A stretch of 64,000 bases of DNA, from positions 2,480,001 through 2,544,000 of the forward strand of contig OY764266.1 in NCBI GenBank assembly GCA_963668365.1, in the 5' to 3' direction. The position numbers were made by a program, and so were the translations under genes. Shown here piece after piece: positions 53,423 to 60,924 of the stretch. Under the pieces are notes generated by a model. That model did not search any database, was not told where the DNA came from, and was given only the letters and a program-made list of their open reading frames with translations. The first letter of the stretch is position 1. Each line of letters opens with the position of its first letter. The stretch is from VXNE01 sp963668365 (GTDB lineage: Bacteria; Pseudomonadota; Gammaproteobacteria; Pseudomonadales; Azotimanducaceae).

Positions 53423-53779
53423 ATGGCCATGAAAAACAGGACGAATGCCGCGCACGTTCTCTCGATCGAGCGCACACTGGATGCACCGGTCGAAAAGGTC
53501 TGGCGCTGCTGGACCGAGCCGGGGCTTCTGGAGCGCTGGTTTTGCCCGGAGCCCTGGTACGTCAGCGACGCTCGAATCGAACTCCAACCGGGTGGCGAGT
53601 TCTCGTTGACGATGAATGGCCCGGACGGGGAAAGCTACCCGGAGGTCGGTGTGTTTCTCGCTATCGAGCCGATGCGCCGGCTGGTGATAACGGACGCGTT
53701 TCGACCCGGGTGGATTCCAAGCGAGCGCGCGTTCATCGTCACCGAGGTCCTGTTTGAAGACGCAGATGAAGAAGATTGA
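53423..53779 (+). CDS. SRPBCC/AHSA1 domain protein, short C-terminus
   Basis: This protein of 118 residues begins MAMKNRTNAAHVLSIERTLD and has the AHSA1 pattern (APVEKVWRCWTEPGLLERWF, ELQPGGEFSLTMNGPDGESY, PSERAFIVTEVLFEDADEED). Family members normally continue for about 40 more residues (the terminal helix that closes the cavity), which are missing here. The 48 bases that follow, up to the DUF1428 start, encode in another frame KKIDIAALEAAANAPQED. That could be a displaced remnant. It may be truncated by a small deletion. It is the first gene of a run with DUF1428 and NDUFA9-like genes. Confidence 0.72.
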   Translation: MAMKNRTNAAHVLSIERTLDAPVEKVWRCWTEPGLLERWFCPEPWYVSDARIELQPGGEFSLTMNGPDGESYPEVGVFLAIEPMRRLVITDAFRPGWIPSERAFIVTEVLFEDADEED

Positions 53780-53827
53780 CATCGCCGCGCTCGAAGCCGC
53801 GGCGAACGCCCCGCAGGAGGATTCGAC

Positions 53828-54193
53828 ATGGGCTATATCGACGGTTTCGTGATCGCGGTTCCGACCGCAAACAAGCAGGAGTTCATCGACCACGCCACTT
53901 TTACTGACACCCTGTTCAAGGAACTGGGCGCAGTTCGCGTCATCGAATGCTGGGGCGATGACGTCCCCGACGGCACGCGCACCGACTTCCGAAAGGCGGT
54001 GGATGCGAAGGAGGACGAGACGGTGGTCTTTTCCTGGATCGAGTGGCCCGACAAGGCGACCCGCGACGAGGCCAGGGTTCGGATGCACGAAATGATGCAC
54101 AGCGACCGGCGGTTTGACGAGGAGGTAAACCCGGTGCCGTTCGACGGCAAGCGGATGATCTACGGCGGATTCGCTACTGTGGTGGAAATGTGA
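53828..54193 (+). CDS. DUF1428 family protein
   Basis: This 121-residue protein is a standard member of DUF1428 (alpha-beta ferredoxin-like fold). MGYIDGFVIAVPTANKQEFI starts it, RVIECWGDDVPDGTRTDFRK is in the middle, and PFDGKRMIYGGFATVVEM ends it. The function is unknown. In other genomes these genes commonly sit beside SRPBCC proteins, as here (48 bp gap). A clear ribosome site (caggagg) lies about 9 bases upstream of ATG 53828. Confidence 0.9.
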   Translation: MGYIDGFVIAVPTANKQEFIDHATFTDTLFKELGAVRVIECWGDDVPDGTRTDFRKAVDAKEDETVVFSWIEWPDKATRDEARVRMHEMMHSDRRFDEEVNPVPFDGKRMIYGGFATVVEM

Positions 54194-54237
54194 CGCCGGC
54201 CGGGACCGTTGCGGAGAAAGCGGAGTCCAATCGGCAC

Positions 54238-55137
54238 ATGGCGTCCAGCCTCGTAACGGTGTTCGGAGGATCGGGGTTTCTCGGCCGGGAGATCGTGAAG
54301 CGCCTGGTTGCCGCCGGCCACCGCGTGCGCGTGGGCGCGCGCCGTCCCGAGGTCTTCTCGCAACTCGGGCGGGATGGCTGTGTCGAGGCGGTGCATGCCG
54401 ATGTATCGAACGAGTCGACGGTCGCCAACGCAGTGGAAGGCGCGGATTGGGTGGTCAATTCGGTCGGTCATTATGTCGAGAAACACGAGGCTACCTTTCA
54501 CCGGATTCACGCGCTGGGCGCCCGGCATGTCGCCCGGCAGGCGAGGCGGGCCGGGGTCCAGCGCCTGGTCCAGATCTCGGGTCTCGGAGCTGATCCGGCT
54601 TCGCGCTCGCCATATGTCCGATCCCGGGGCATCGGAGACGAGTTCGTCAGGGAGGCCTTCGACGGCGCGACGATTCTGCGTCCGAGCGCGATCTTCGGTC
54701 CGGGTGACGCGTTGCTCAACAAGCTTGCCGACGTGGCGCGGCATAGTCCGGTTGTGCCGCTGTTCGGGGACGGCCGAACGAGACTGCAGCCGGTATTCGT
54801 GGAGGATGTCGCTGAAGCCTGTGCGAGAGCCCTGGCGGACCCCTCAACGGCGGGGCGAGTCTATGAGCTTGGCGGGGCCGATGTCTTCGCGTACAGCGAA
54901 CTCGTCCAGCTACTGCTCGAACGGATGGGCCGGCGAAGGATCATTGTCCCGGTCCCGTTCGGCGCGTGGGACATCCTGGCGTGCGCGATGGCATGGCACC
55001 CGAATGCACCGCTGACGCGCGACCAGGTGAACCTGCTGAAAAGCGACAATGTGGTCGCGGAGGGCGCGTTGACCCTGGAAGACCTGGGCATTCGCCCGGT
55101 GCGGGTGGAAGACGTCTTATCCGCCTGTCTCGGCTAG
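54238..55137 (+). CDS. NAD(P)-binding epimerase-like protein, NDUFA9 type
   Basis: This protein of 299 residues is an atypical short-chain dehydrogenase/reductase with Rossmann motif VFGGSGFLGREIVKRLVAAG, then HRVRVGARRPEVF. It contains LVQISGLGADPASRSPYVRS and ILRPSAIFGPGDALLNKLAD, the pattern of the complex I NDUFA9-like family. It probably binds NADPH without classical catalysis. ATG 54238 gives the usual family N-terminus. A GTG at 54190, overlapping the DUF1428 stop by 4 bases, is the alternative and would favour coupling. An ABC transporter follows. Confidence 0.83.
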   Translation: MASSLVTVFGGSGFLGREIVKRLVAAGHRVRVGARRPEVFSQLGRDGCVEAVHADVSNESTVANAVEGADWVVNSVGHYVEKHEATFHRIHALGARHVARQARRAGVQRLVQISGLGADPASRSPYVRSRGIGDEFVREAFDGATILRPSAIFGPGDALLNKLADVARHSPVVPLFGDGRTRLQPVFVEDVAEACARALADPSTAGRVYELGGADVFAYSELVQLLLERMGRRRIIVPVPFGAWDILACAMAWHPNAPLTRDQVNLLKSDNVVAEGALTLEDLGIRPVRVEDVLSACLG

Positions 55138-55239
55138 CGGGCGCCGGACGGGTGCCAAAGACGCCACTGGGGCGGACAACCGGGGCGACCGGGGAGTTTG
55201 ACTATACTCCCGGACCGACAGACACGATGGGAGGGGCGG

Positions 55240-56016
55240 ATGCCGCCAGCGGACTTCGCTGTTGAAACTCGGGGGCTGACACGCGACTTTGGTGGCTTGC
55301 GCGCGGTCAATTCGCTGGACCTCCGGGTGAAGGCCGGTTCGATGTACGGTTTTCTGGGCCGCAACGGCGCCGGCAAGTCCACCACCATCAAGATGCTCAC
55401 GGGCATCCTTGCGCCCACCGCGGGGGAGGTGTTCCTGCTGGGGACGGATATCTCGGATGTCTCTGCGGCGGTGGCCGTCCGACGCCGCATCGGAGTGGTG
55501 CCGGAGGACCTGGCGCTGTTCGACCTGCTCACGGGCCGTGAGTACCTTACGTTCGTTGGGCGGATGTACCTTCTGGGCGAGGACACGGTCGCGGAGAGAA
55601 TCGAGGAACTCCTTTCGGTTCTCGAGGTCGGTGGGGAGGACAAGCAGCTCGTGCTGGAATATTCGCACGGGATGCGCAAGAAGCTCGCGCTGGCCGCTGC
55701 AATGTTGCCCGATCCCGATTTGCTGTTCCTCGACGAACCCTTCGAGGGCGTGGATGCGGTTGGGTCGCGGATCATGCGGGACATTCTTGTCAGATACGTC
55801 GAACGGGGTTCGACGGTCTTCGTCACGTCGCATGTGCTCGACATCGTGGAACGACTCTGTACCCACGTCGGCATTATCGACAGTGGTCGCCTGGTGTTCG
55901 AAGAACCGCTCGCATCCCTCGGAGAAAGGTCGCTGGAGGACGTGTTCCTCGAACTCGTCGGCTCCACGGATGAGATGCGAACCGGGTTGAGCTGGCTGGC
56001 CGAGAGCAGACCTTGA
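55240..56016 (+). CDS. ABC transporter ATP-binding protein
   Basis: This 258-residue ATPase has a full motif set: Walker A YGFLGRNGAGKSTTIKMLTG, signature LEYSHGMRKKLALAAAML, Walker B DPDLLFLDEPFEGVDAVGSR and the switch His in VFVTSHVLDIVERLC. It resembles ATPases of ABC-2 exporters. ATG 55240 is chosen for the gggagg just upstream; the longer frame from 55198 lacks one. The stop overlaps the permease start by 4 bases, so the two are one unit. Confidence 0.9.
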   Translation: MPPADFAVETRGLTRDFGGLRAVNSLDLRVKAGSMYGFLGRNGAGKSTTIKMLTGILAPTAGEVFLLGTDISDVSAAVAVRRRIGVVPEDLALFDLLTGREYLTFVGRMYLLGEDTVAERIEELLSVLEVGGEDKQLVLEYSHGMRKKLALAAAMLPDPDLLFLDEPFEGVDAVGSRIMRDILVRYVERGSTVFVTSHVLDIVERLCTHVGIIDSGRLVFEEPLASLGERSLEDVFLELVGSTDEMRTGLSWLAESRP

Positions 56017-57815
56017 CCGAGAGATCGGATCGAGAGCGGGCTGTGGATCGGAACGCGGCGAAAATGTCCGAATCCGGAATGGACGCAGCGCTGTCGACCT
56101 GGGCGGCGCATCTGCGGACGGTTGTGTGGTTGCGGTGGAAGCTCTGGCAACGTCGTTGGCATCGGGAGGGACGGTGGCTCCGGGGTCTGGGTGTCCTCGC
56201 GACGGGTCTGGCGGTCGTTACGGGATGCCTGTCGTTCCTGCTTGCCCTGGGGCTGGGAATCTTCCTGTTTCCGAAGGCCGAGCCGTTCGTCGTGCTGATC
56301 AGTTGGGTCATGCTGATAGTCGTCTTCGTGGTGTTTCGCGTATCTGGGGTCGTGGCGAGCTTGCAGCGGGGCGAGGGACTGCCGCTGGAAAATCTGCTGC
56401 ACCTGCCTTTTGCGCCGCACCAGGTTTTCCTGCTGAACTTCGCGTTGTCTCAACTGACGCTGTCGAACGTCATCATGGTCCCCGCATTGGTGGGCCTGGG
56501 CATCGCATCCACGGTTGCGCTCGATTTCCGCAATGCGGTTCTCATTCCTGCGTCGCTGGCGCTGGTCCTTTGCGTGGCCGCGGTCCTGTACCAAGTGCAG
56601 GGCTGGATCGAATCGGCGGTGGCAACCAAGCCGCATCGCGTACTGCTTGGCAGCGTGCTCCTCGTGGCGTTGTTGCTGCTGACCCAGGCACCCGGCCTGT
56701 GCTCGATGCACCAACGGGGGCAGGAGCGCGCGTCCCAGCAGGAAGAGACTACGGCCGAAGTAACCCCGTCCGATCAGCGGGAGGACATTGCCATCGGACC
56801 GGCTGGGCATGCGACGCGCGACCCGGGAGAGTTGAACCGGTGGCCGCGCGGGTGGGTGGCATACGGCTCGGTGGACGGGCTCGACATTACCCCGTGGCGG
56901 TCGGTGGTCGGGATGGTTGCCCTGCTTCTGATCGCGGTGCTGAGCCTGGGGCGCAGCTATAAGGCCACCCTGGCCCGGTACCGGGACGGCCATCCGAGGG
57001 CTGCGCGCGCACGACGCGCGAGGGCGGTGCGACAGCGACCGAGGCGGCGGGCGCGGAGGTCACGGGCATCGCCGGTTGCGGCGATCGCCCGGGTCACGCT
57101 TCGTCAGTGGCTGCGTTCGGTTCGGGGAAAGATGGTGCTCCTGTCGCCGTTGCTGATGGCGTTCTTTTCGACGGTCTTGTGGATCCGGTTCCCCGGCCTT
57201 GTTGATTCGGACACGCTGCCGCTGACGGCGATCGCGGTCGTGACCTTGGTAGGTAGTCCGCTGCCACTGTCCTGCAACCTGTTCGCCTTCGACGGGCACG
57301 GGTTCTGTCTCTACCGCTTTGCCGGCGTTCCCGCCAGGACATTGCTCCTCGGCAAGTGCCTGGCGCTGCTGCCGGTATTCGCCGCACTCGCTGGTGCCGT
57401 ATTGGCTTTGGTCACGTTGCTTGGGTCGATGGCGGAGACACACGTTCTCGCGACGGTGCTTCAGGCTGGGATCGTCTTTGTTGCCTGCTGCATGTTGGGT
57501 AGCACGTTCTCGATACGCCTGCCGTACGCCGTGTCGCACACGTCGATGACCAGTAGCGGCATGTTCTCGGCCGGACTGCTGGCGCTATTGGCGGAGTCGG
57601 TGGTGCTGGTCCTGTTGATCCTGATCGCTGAGCGTGCGCTTGCCATTGAAGAGGCATTCCGGGAGGTCGGCCACGATTTCCCCGTGTATCTCGCGTTGTC
57701 GATAATTGAGTTCGGGTTGTCGATCGTTGCCTTCCGCGCGTTGCTTGGCCGGCAGGCGCGGCAGCTTGTCGAGCGGTCCGATCACATCCTGGACGCGGTT
57801 ACGGTAACGGACTGA
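56013..57815 (+). CDS. ABC-2 type transporter permease
   Basis: This is a large membrane protein of about 600 residues, with at least ten predicted spans in two groups (about 60-290 and 370-590). Between them is a very Arg-rich cytoplasmic segment (RAARARRARAVRQRPRRRAR, about 328-348). Examples of spans are VTGCLSFLLALGLGIFLF, SVLLVALLLLTQ and LSIIEFGLSIVAFRALLGRQ. It is the membrane part of the exporter whose ATPase precedes it. TTG 56013 overlaps the ATPase stop; ATG 56064 is the alternative start. The exported substrate is unknown. Confidence 0.8.
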   Translation: MTERSDRERAVDRNAAKMSESGMDAALSTWAAHLRTVVWLRWKLWQRRWHREGRWLRGLGVLATGLAVVTGCLSFLLALGLGIFLFPKAEPFVVLISWVMLIVVFVVFRVSGVVASLQRGEGLPLENLLHLPFAPHQVFLLNFALSQLTLSNVIMVPALVGLGIASTVALDFRNAVLIPASLALVLCVAAVLYQVQGWIESAVATKPHRVLLGSVLLVALLLLTQAPGLCSMHQRGQERASQQEETTAEVTPSDQREDIAIGPAGHATRDPGELNRWPRGWVAYGSVDGLDITPWRSVVGMVALLLIAVLSLGRSYKATLARYRDGHPRAARARRARAVRQRPRRRARRSRASPVAAIARVTLRQWLRSVRGKMVLLSPLLMAFFSTVLWIRFPGLVDSDTLPLTAIAVVTLVGSPLPLSCNLFAFDGHGFCLYRFAGVPARTLLLGKCLALLPVFAALAGAVLALVTLLGSMAETHVLATVLQAGIVFVACCMLGSTFSIRLPYAVSHTSMTSSGMFSAGLLALLAESVVLVLLILIAERALAIEEAFREVGHDFPVYLALSIIEFGLSIVAFRALLGRQARQLVERSDHILDAVTVTD

Positions 57816-57936
57816 TCCGGCCCGCGATCACGTCGGAATGAAAAGACTGGACTGACCGATTTCGACTGCACAATGCTCTGATCGCAGATTGATTCGGTTA
57901 TTGTCTCTACTAGGCGATGACACCGAAGGAGACCGT

Positions 57937-58380
57937 ATGAGCGCCCCTATCCTGGACCAGTTGAACCTCGTCGTCAGCGACATGACGCGGTCGATCGATT
58001 TCTATCGTGCGATCGGTCTCGACATTCCCGACTCCACTGTCTGGAGCACGGAAACCGGGGCGCACCACGTCGTCATGAAGATGCCGGACGGATTCGAACT
58101 GGCGCTCGACAGTCATGCCCTGGCCGAGGACTACAACGCGGGCTGGCGCCCGTTCGAGGGCGAGGGCAATCGATCCGTCATGAGTTTTCGGTACGCGGAC
58201 GCGGAGGAAGTTGACCGGGTGTTTGAGCGCATCGTCGCTTTGGGCCACGGCGCTTCCCAGCCGCCGTACTACACCTTCTGGGGCTCGCGCTACGCTATTG
58301 TCGTCGACCCGGACGGCAACCACGTTGGACTGATGAGCCCACCGGACCGGGAGCACCGCGGCGCGCCTCCCAAGATCTGA
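57937..58380 (+). CDS. VOC (glyoxalase-like) family protein
   Basis: This 147-residue protein has the paired beta-alpha-beta-beta-beta units of the vicinal oxygen chelate fold. SAPILDQLNLVVSDMTRSID starts it, with FYRAIGLDIPDSTV, and YTFWGSRYAIVVDPDGNHVG near the end. ATG 57937 has aaggag about 8 bases upstream. Members act as glyoxalases, dioxygenases or resistance proteins; the metal ligand set here (H-x..E) is incomplete to my reading, so activity is uncertain. Confidence 0.87.
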   Translation: MSAPILDQLNLVVSDMTRSIDFYRAIGLDIPDSTVWSTETGAHHVVMKMPDGFELALDSHALAEDYNAGWRPFEGEGNRSVMSFRYADAEEVDRVFERIVALGHGASQPPYYTFWGSRYAIVVDPDGNHVGLMSPPDREHRGAPPKI

Positions 58381-58404
58381 TCAGGCTCGCGCTACCGGAG
58401 CGCT

Positions 58405-58698
58405 TCAGGCGACTTCGCGTGGGCGGATGGACTCAAGTGCGTCCGCCACTTTTCTCTCGGCGACGGCGATTTCGTACAAGGTCTGCAGGTTCATCCAGCT
58501 GTGCGGGTCGGTGCCGAAGTAACGGGCAAGACGCAACGCCGTCTCAGCGGTGATTCCGCGGCGCCCGCGTACGATCTCGTTGACCCGGGCCGGGGTCACC
58601 CCGATCGCGCGGGCCAGGGCGGTGTCGGACAGGCCCAGGGGCGCCATAAAGTCCTGCTTGAGGACTTCGCCGGGATGGACGGAATCAAGTCTGGTCAT
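58405..58698 (-). CDS. higA: HigA-type antitoxin (XRE/VapI family)
   Basis: This 97-residue helix-turn-helix antitoxin is of the HigA kind. It starts with TRLDSVHPGEVLKQDFMAPL and carries LSDTALARAIGVTPARVNEI, VRGRRGITAETALRLARYFG and TDPHSWMNLQTLYEIAVAE, all characteristic. It binds and neutralises the toxin encoded just upstream (12 bp between genes, toxin first) and represses the shared promoter at 58997-59025. Confidence 0.93.
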   Translation of the reverse strand: MTRLDSVHPGEVLKQDFMAPLGLSDTALARAIGVTPARVNEIVRGRRGITAETALRLARYFGTDPHSWMNLQTLYEIAVAERKVADALESIRPREVA

Positions 58699-58710
58699 TT
58701 GGAATGCCTC

Positions 58711-58989
58711 CTAGTGGTAATCGACGATCTCCGCGTCGTAGGCGTCGCCGTCGATATAGCGAAAGCACAGTCTCCACTGATCATTGATGCGGATGCTGTA
58801 GAACCCTGCGCAGTCACCCTTGAGCGCCTCGAGCCGGTTGCCGGGCGGAGCCCTAAGGAACGCCAGTGTCGCTGCAGCGTTGAGCTGGGCCAACTTGCGT
58901 TGCGCCACCCGCTCGATCGCTACGAAGCGTCGTACCCGGTACCCTGCGGCCAACCTCCCGGTGTCCTTGCAGCGAAAGCTACGAATCAC
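58711..58989 (-). CDS. higB: HigB-type RelE-family toxin
   Basis: This 92-residue ribosome-dependent mRNA endonuclease belongs to the HigB (plasmid maintenance killer) family. IRSFRCKDTGRLAAGYRVRR begins it. Central PPGNRLEALKGDCAGFYSIR and INDQWRLCFRYIDGDAYDAE, then IVDYH, match the RelE-fold core with its basic catalytic face. The gene order toxin-antitoxin is the usual higBA order. A promoter with a palindrome in its spacer lies directly upstream. Confidence 0.93.
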   Translation of the reverse strand: MIRSFRCKDTGRLAAGYRVRRFVAIERVAQRKLAQLNAAATLAFLRAPPGNRLEALKGDCAGFYSIRINDQWRLCFRYIDGDAYDAEIVDYH

Positions 58990-58996
58990 GCGAGCA

Positions 58997-59025
58997 ATAA
59001 TATCGCATATCGAGATGCGGGTTAA
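58997..59025 (-). promoter_or_regulatory. higBA promoter with operator filling the -35/-10 spacer
   Basis: On the minus strand, -35 ttaacc (59020-59025) is separated by exactly 17 bases from -10 tattat (58997-59002). The spacer contains cgcatctcgatatgcg (59004-59019), a palindrome symmetric at 14 of 16 positions. HigA bound there would cover the promoter. The higB start is at 58989, so the transcript has almost no leader. Confidence 0.6.
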
Positions 59026-59107
59026 CGATCTGTTGTCTTGTCGTTTTACTGCGAGATCAGAGCTACGGTGGCCGTCTGAAAGACGTCATGATAAGGACTA
59101 ATTCAAC

Positions 59108-60121
59108 CTATCTCAGCTTCGTCAGCACCTCCCGGGCGAGGCAATCCCGAACCTCGGCCAACTCGGTCGGGTCGGCGCCGCGTGAGCCGTGCATCATGCA
59201 GATTCGGCCAAGCGGCACTCGATCCAGCATCGAGCCGAGCCGCTCGGCCACCTGTTGCGGAGTACCGACCACCCCGAATCGGTCGATGAACGCGTCGTCG
59301 ACCTTCTGTAGATGGACTGCGCGCACGTCGCCGTGGCGTGCCAGTTGGTAGTGTTCGCCCACGCTTCGCACGACGCCGCGCTCGCTGGCCGCGACCTCAT
59401 CGACAGGTGCGCCGGGCATGCTGGAAAAATGGGCCATGGTGCCGATGCTGCCGCGGACGACGCGGCGCGCGACGGCGACGTCGGCGTGTGCCGCCACGTT
59501 CAGGTAAGCGCCGGTAGCGAGCGTCGATGGATCCAGACCTGCCGCTTCACGCGCGGTGCGGGCGCGGTCGATATTGCGCTGCATGCGCTCGGCGTCCGCG
59601 CCGACGGCGACCGTGATGCAATCAGCCACACACCCCGCGACCTCGGAAACGCGCGGCCCTGTGGCGGCAATATCGACCGGCGGTTTGGGGATGCCCTCGA
59701 TCCACTTCAGGTGCGCCGCATGGCTATTCTGCACGACCGCTTCGCCCCGGAGGTAGCCCTGCACCTTGGCAACGTAGTCCTCGAGTACCGTGAACGGCGC
59801 GGGACGCAGACCGAGGTGGCCGAGGGAGGAATCCCCACGGCCAATCCCCAGGATCGCGCGCCCATCGGACTCGACCTGCACGGACAGGATCGCCGCGGCG
59901 GTAACGGCGGCGTTGCGCGTCAGGGGATTGGTGACGCCCGTGCCGAGACCGATGCGCTCGGTCGAAACCGATGCAATCGCCAGCGACTGGTAGACGTCAC
60001 CGTTGTGATGCTGACTGTCGGTGAAGAGCAGCCCGTCCCAGCCGGCGTCCTCGTAGAGCCTGGCGATACGCCCGGCACGGCCGGGAGCGGCAAAGTTCGT
60101 TACCCAGAATTCGGTTTTCAC
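59108..60121 (-). CDS. LLM class flavin-dependent oxidoreductase
   Basis: This 337-residue TIM-barrel enzyme belongs to the luciferase-like superfamily. KTEFWVTNFAAPGRAGRIAR starts it, followed by DAGWDGLLFTDSQHHNGDVY, IGLGTGVTNPLTRNAAVTAA and ILGIGRGDSSLGHLGLRPAP. The last two resemble the F420- or FMN-binding members of the methylene-H4MPT reductase-like group. It transfers hydride between flavin or F420 and an unknown substrate. It stands alone between two toxin-antitoxin modules. Confidence 0.87.
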   Translation of the reverse strand: MKTEFWVTNFAAPGRAGRIARLYEDAGWDGLLFTDSQHHNGDVYQSLAIASVSTERIGLGTGVTNPLTRNAAVTAAAILSVQVESDGRAILGIGRGDSSLGHLGLRPAPFTVLEDYVAKVQGYLRGEAVVQNSHAAHLKWIEGIPKPPVDIAATGPRVSEVAGCVADCITVAVGADAERMQRNIDRARTAREAAGLDPSTLATGAYLNVAAHADVAVARRVVRGSIGTMAHFSSMPGAPVDEVAASERGVVRSVGEHYQLARHGDVRAVHLQKVDDAFIDRFGVVGTPQQVAERLGSMLDRVPLGRICMMHGSRGADPTELAEVRDCLAREVLTKLR

Positions 60122-60163
60122 GTGCGTACATCCTCAAGTCTAGACGGGACATCGTTTCCTAGA

Positions 60164-60553
60164 TCAAGGTTCCGTGACGTGGACAGTCCCCGCGTCCCGT
60201 GCGAGGTTGATGAAACGGCGGTCGAAGGTCAGGAATGCCTCGCAGCTAGACGACGCGCCGAGATGTAGCGCATCGGCGAAGTCCATGCCGCGTTCAACAC
60301 CATGCAGCGCTTCGGCCAACAGGGACGGGTTCTCCACGAACACCCCAGGCAGCCCGGCCAACGCGCGCAGAGCGGCAGCGATCTCGTCCGTTGCAAAACC
60401 GTAGGCGCTTCGCAACACCCACTCGCTTTCGAGTAGGACGGTAGTGCTGACGAAGACCTGCCCCGCGTCCAACACCGCTCTGGCTCGGCTGGCCTGAGCT
60501 TGATCGTCGCCGGTCAGATAACGGACGACGATGTTAGTGTCGACCGCTCTCAT
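60164..60553 (-). CDS. vapC: PIN domain toxin (VapC-like)
   Basis: This 129-residue PIN-domain ribonuclease has the acidic quartet. MRAVDTNIVVRYLTGDDQAQ gives Asp5, TTVLLESEWVLR gives Glu, GMDFADALHLG gives Asp, and EAFLTFDRRFINLARDAGTV ends the active site. ATG 60553 is chosen because the PIN fold begins there; a longer frame from 60661 has unlikely sequence. It overlaps the antitoxin gene by 20 bases. Confidence 0.9.
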   Translation of the reverse strand: MRAVDTNIVVRYLTGDDQAQASRARAVLDAGQVFVSTTVLLESEWVLRSAYGFATDEIAAALRALAGLPGVFVENPSLLAEALHGVERGMDFADALHLGASSSCEAFLTFDRRFINLARDAGTVHVTEP

Positions 60554-60830
60554 GATGTCGCCGTGCCTCTGCCAAGACACCGGCGTCCATCTCCTCCAAG
60601 GTTTTGGCCGGGCCGTCGTATGAGAGGCAGCCAAAGACATCCGCAGGTTTTGTCGCCGCAAAACCGGGAACGGGCTTCAACATCACGCCGTCCCGGGTAC
60701 GCTCAGCGACGAGTCGCGTGCCCGCGTCCCAGCGCAGGGCTTGTCGAATCGCCTTCGGCAGAATCACCTGCCCCTTGGTCGAGACGGTCGTCGTCAGTCG
60801 TTCGGATGTTGCCACATCGACTCCATACAA
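60534..60830 (-). CDS. vapB: AbrB/MazE-type antitoxin (VapB-like)
   Basis: This 98-residue antitoxin has an N-terminal swapped-hairpin AbrB DNA-binding domain (LTTTVSTKGQVILPKAIRQA, then LRWDAGTRLVAERT). The C-terminal tail PAKTLEEMDAGVLAEARRHH would wrap around the PIN toxin. A GTG 5 codons downstream of ATG 60830 has ggag nearby and is the alternative start. The gene overlaps vapC by 20 bases, so they are co-translated. Confidence 0.9.
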   Translation of the reverse strand: MYGVDVATSERLTTTVSTKGQVILPKAIRQALRWDAGTRLVAERTRDGVMLKPVPGFAATKPADVFGCLSYDGPAKTLEEMDAGVLAEARRHHESGRH

Positions 60831-60924
60831 GGACGGTAAGACAAAAGTAAGTCATTGGTGGTGGCCTGTCAATGGAGCCGACCTCGCCTGTGGCCCGGCC
60901 CCGCTCGTCGTCCATCCAGGACGG

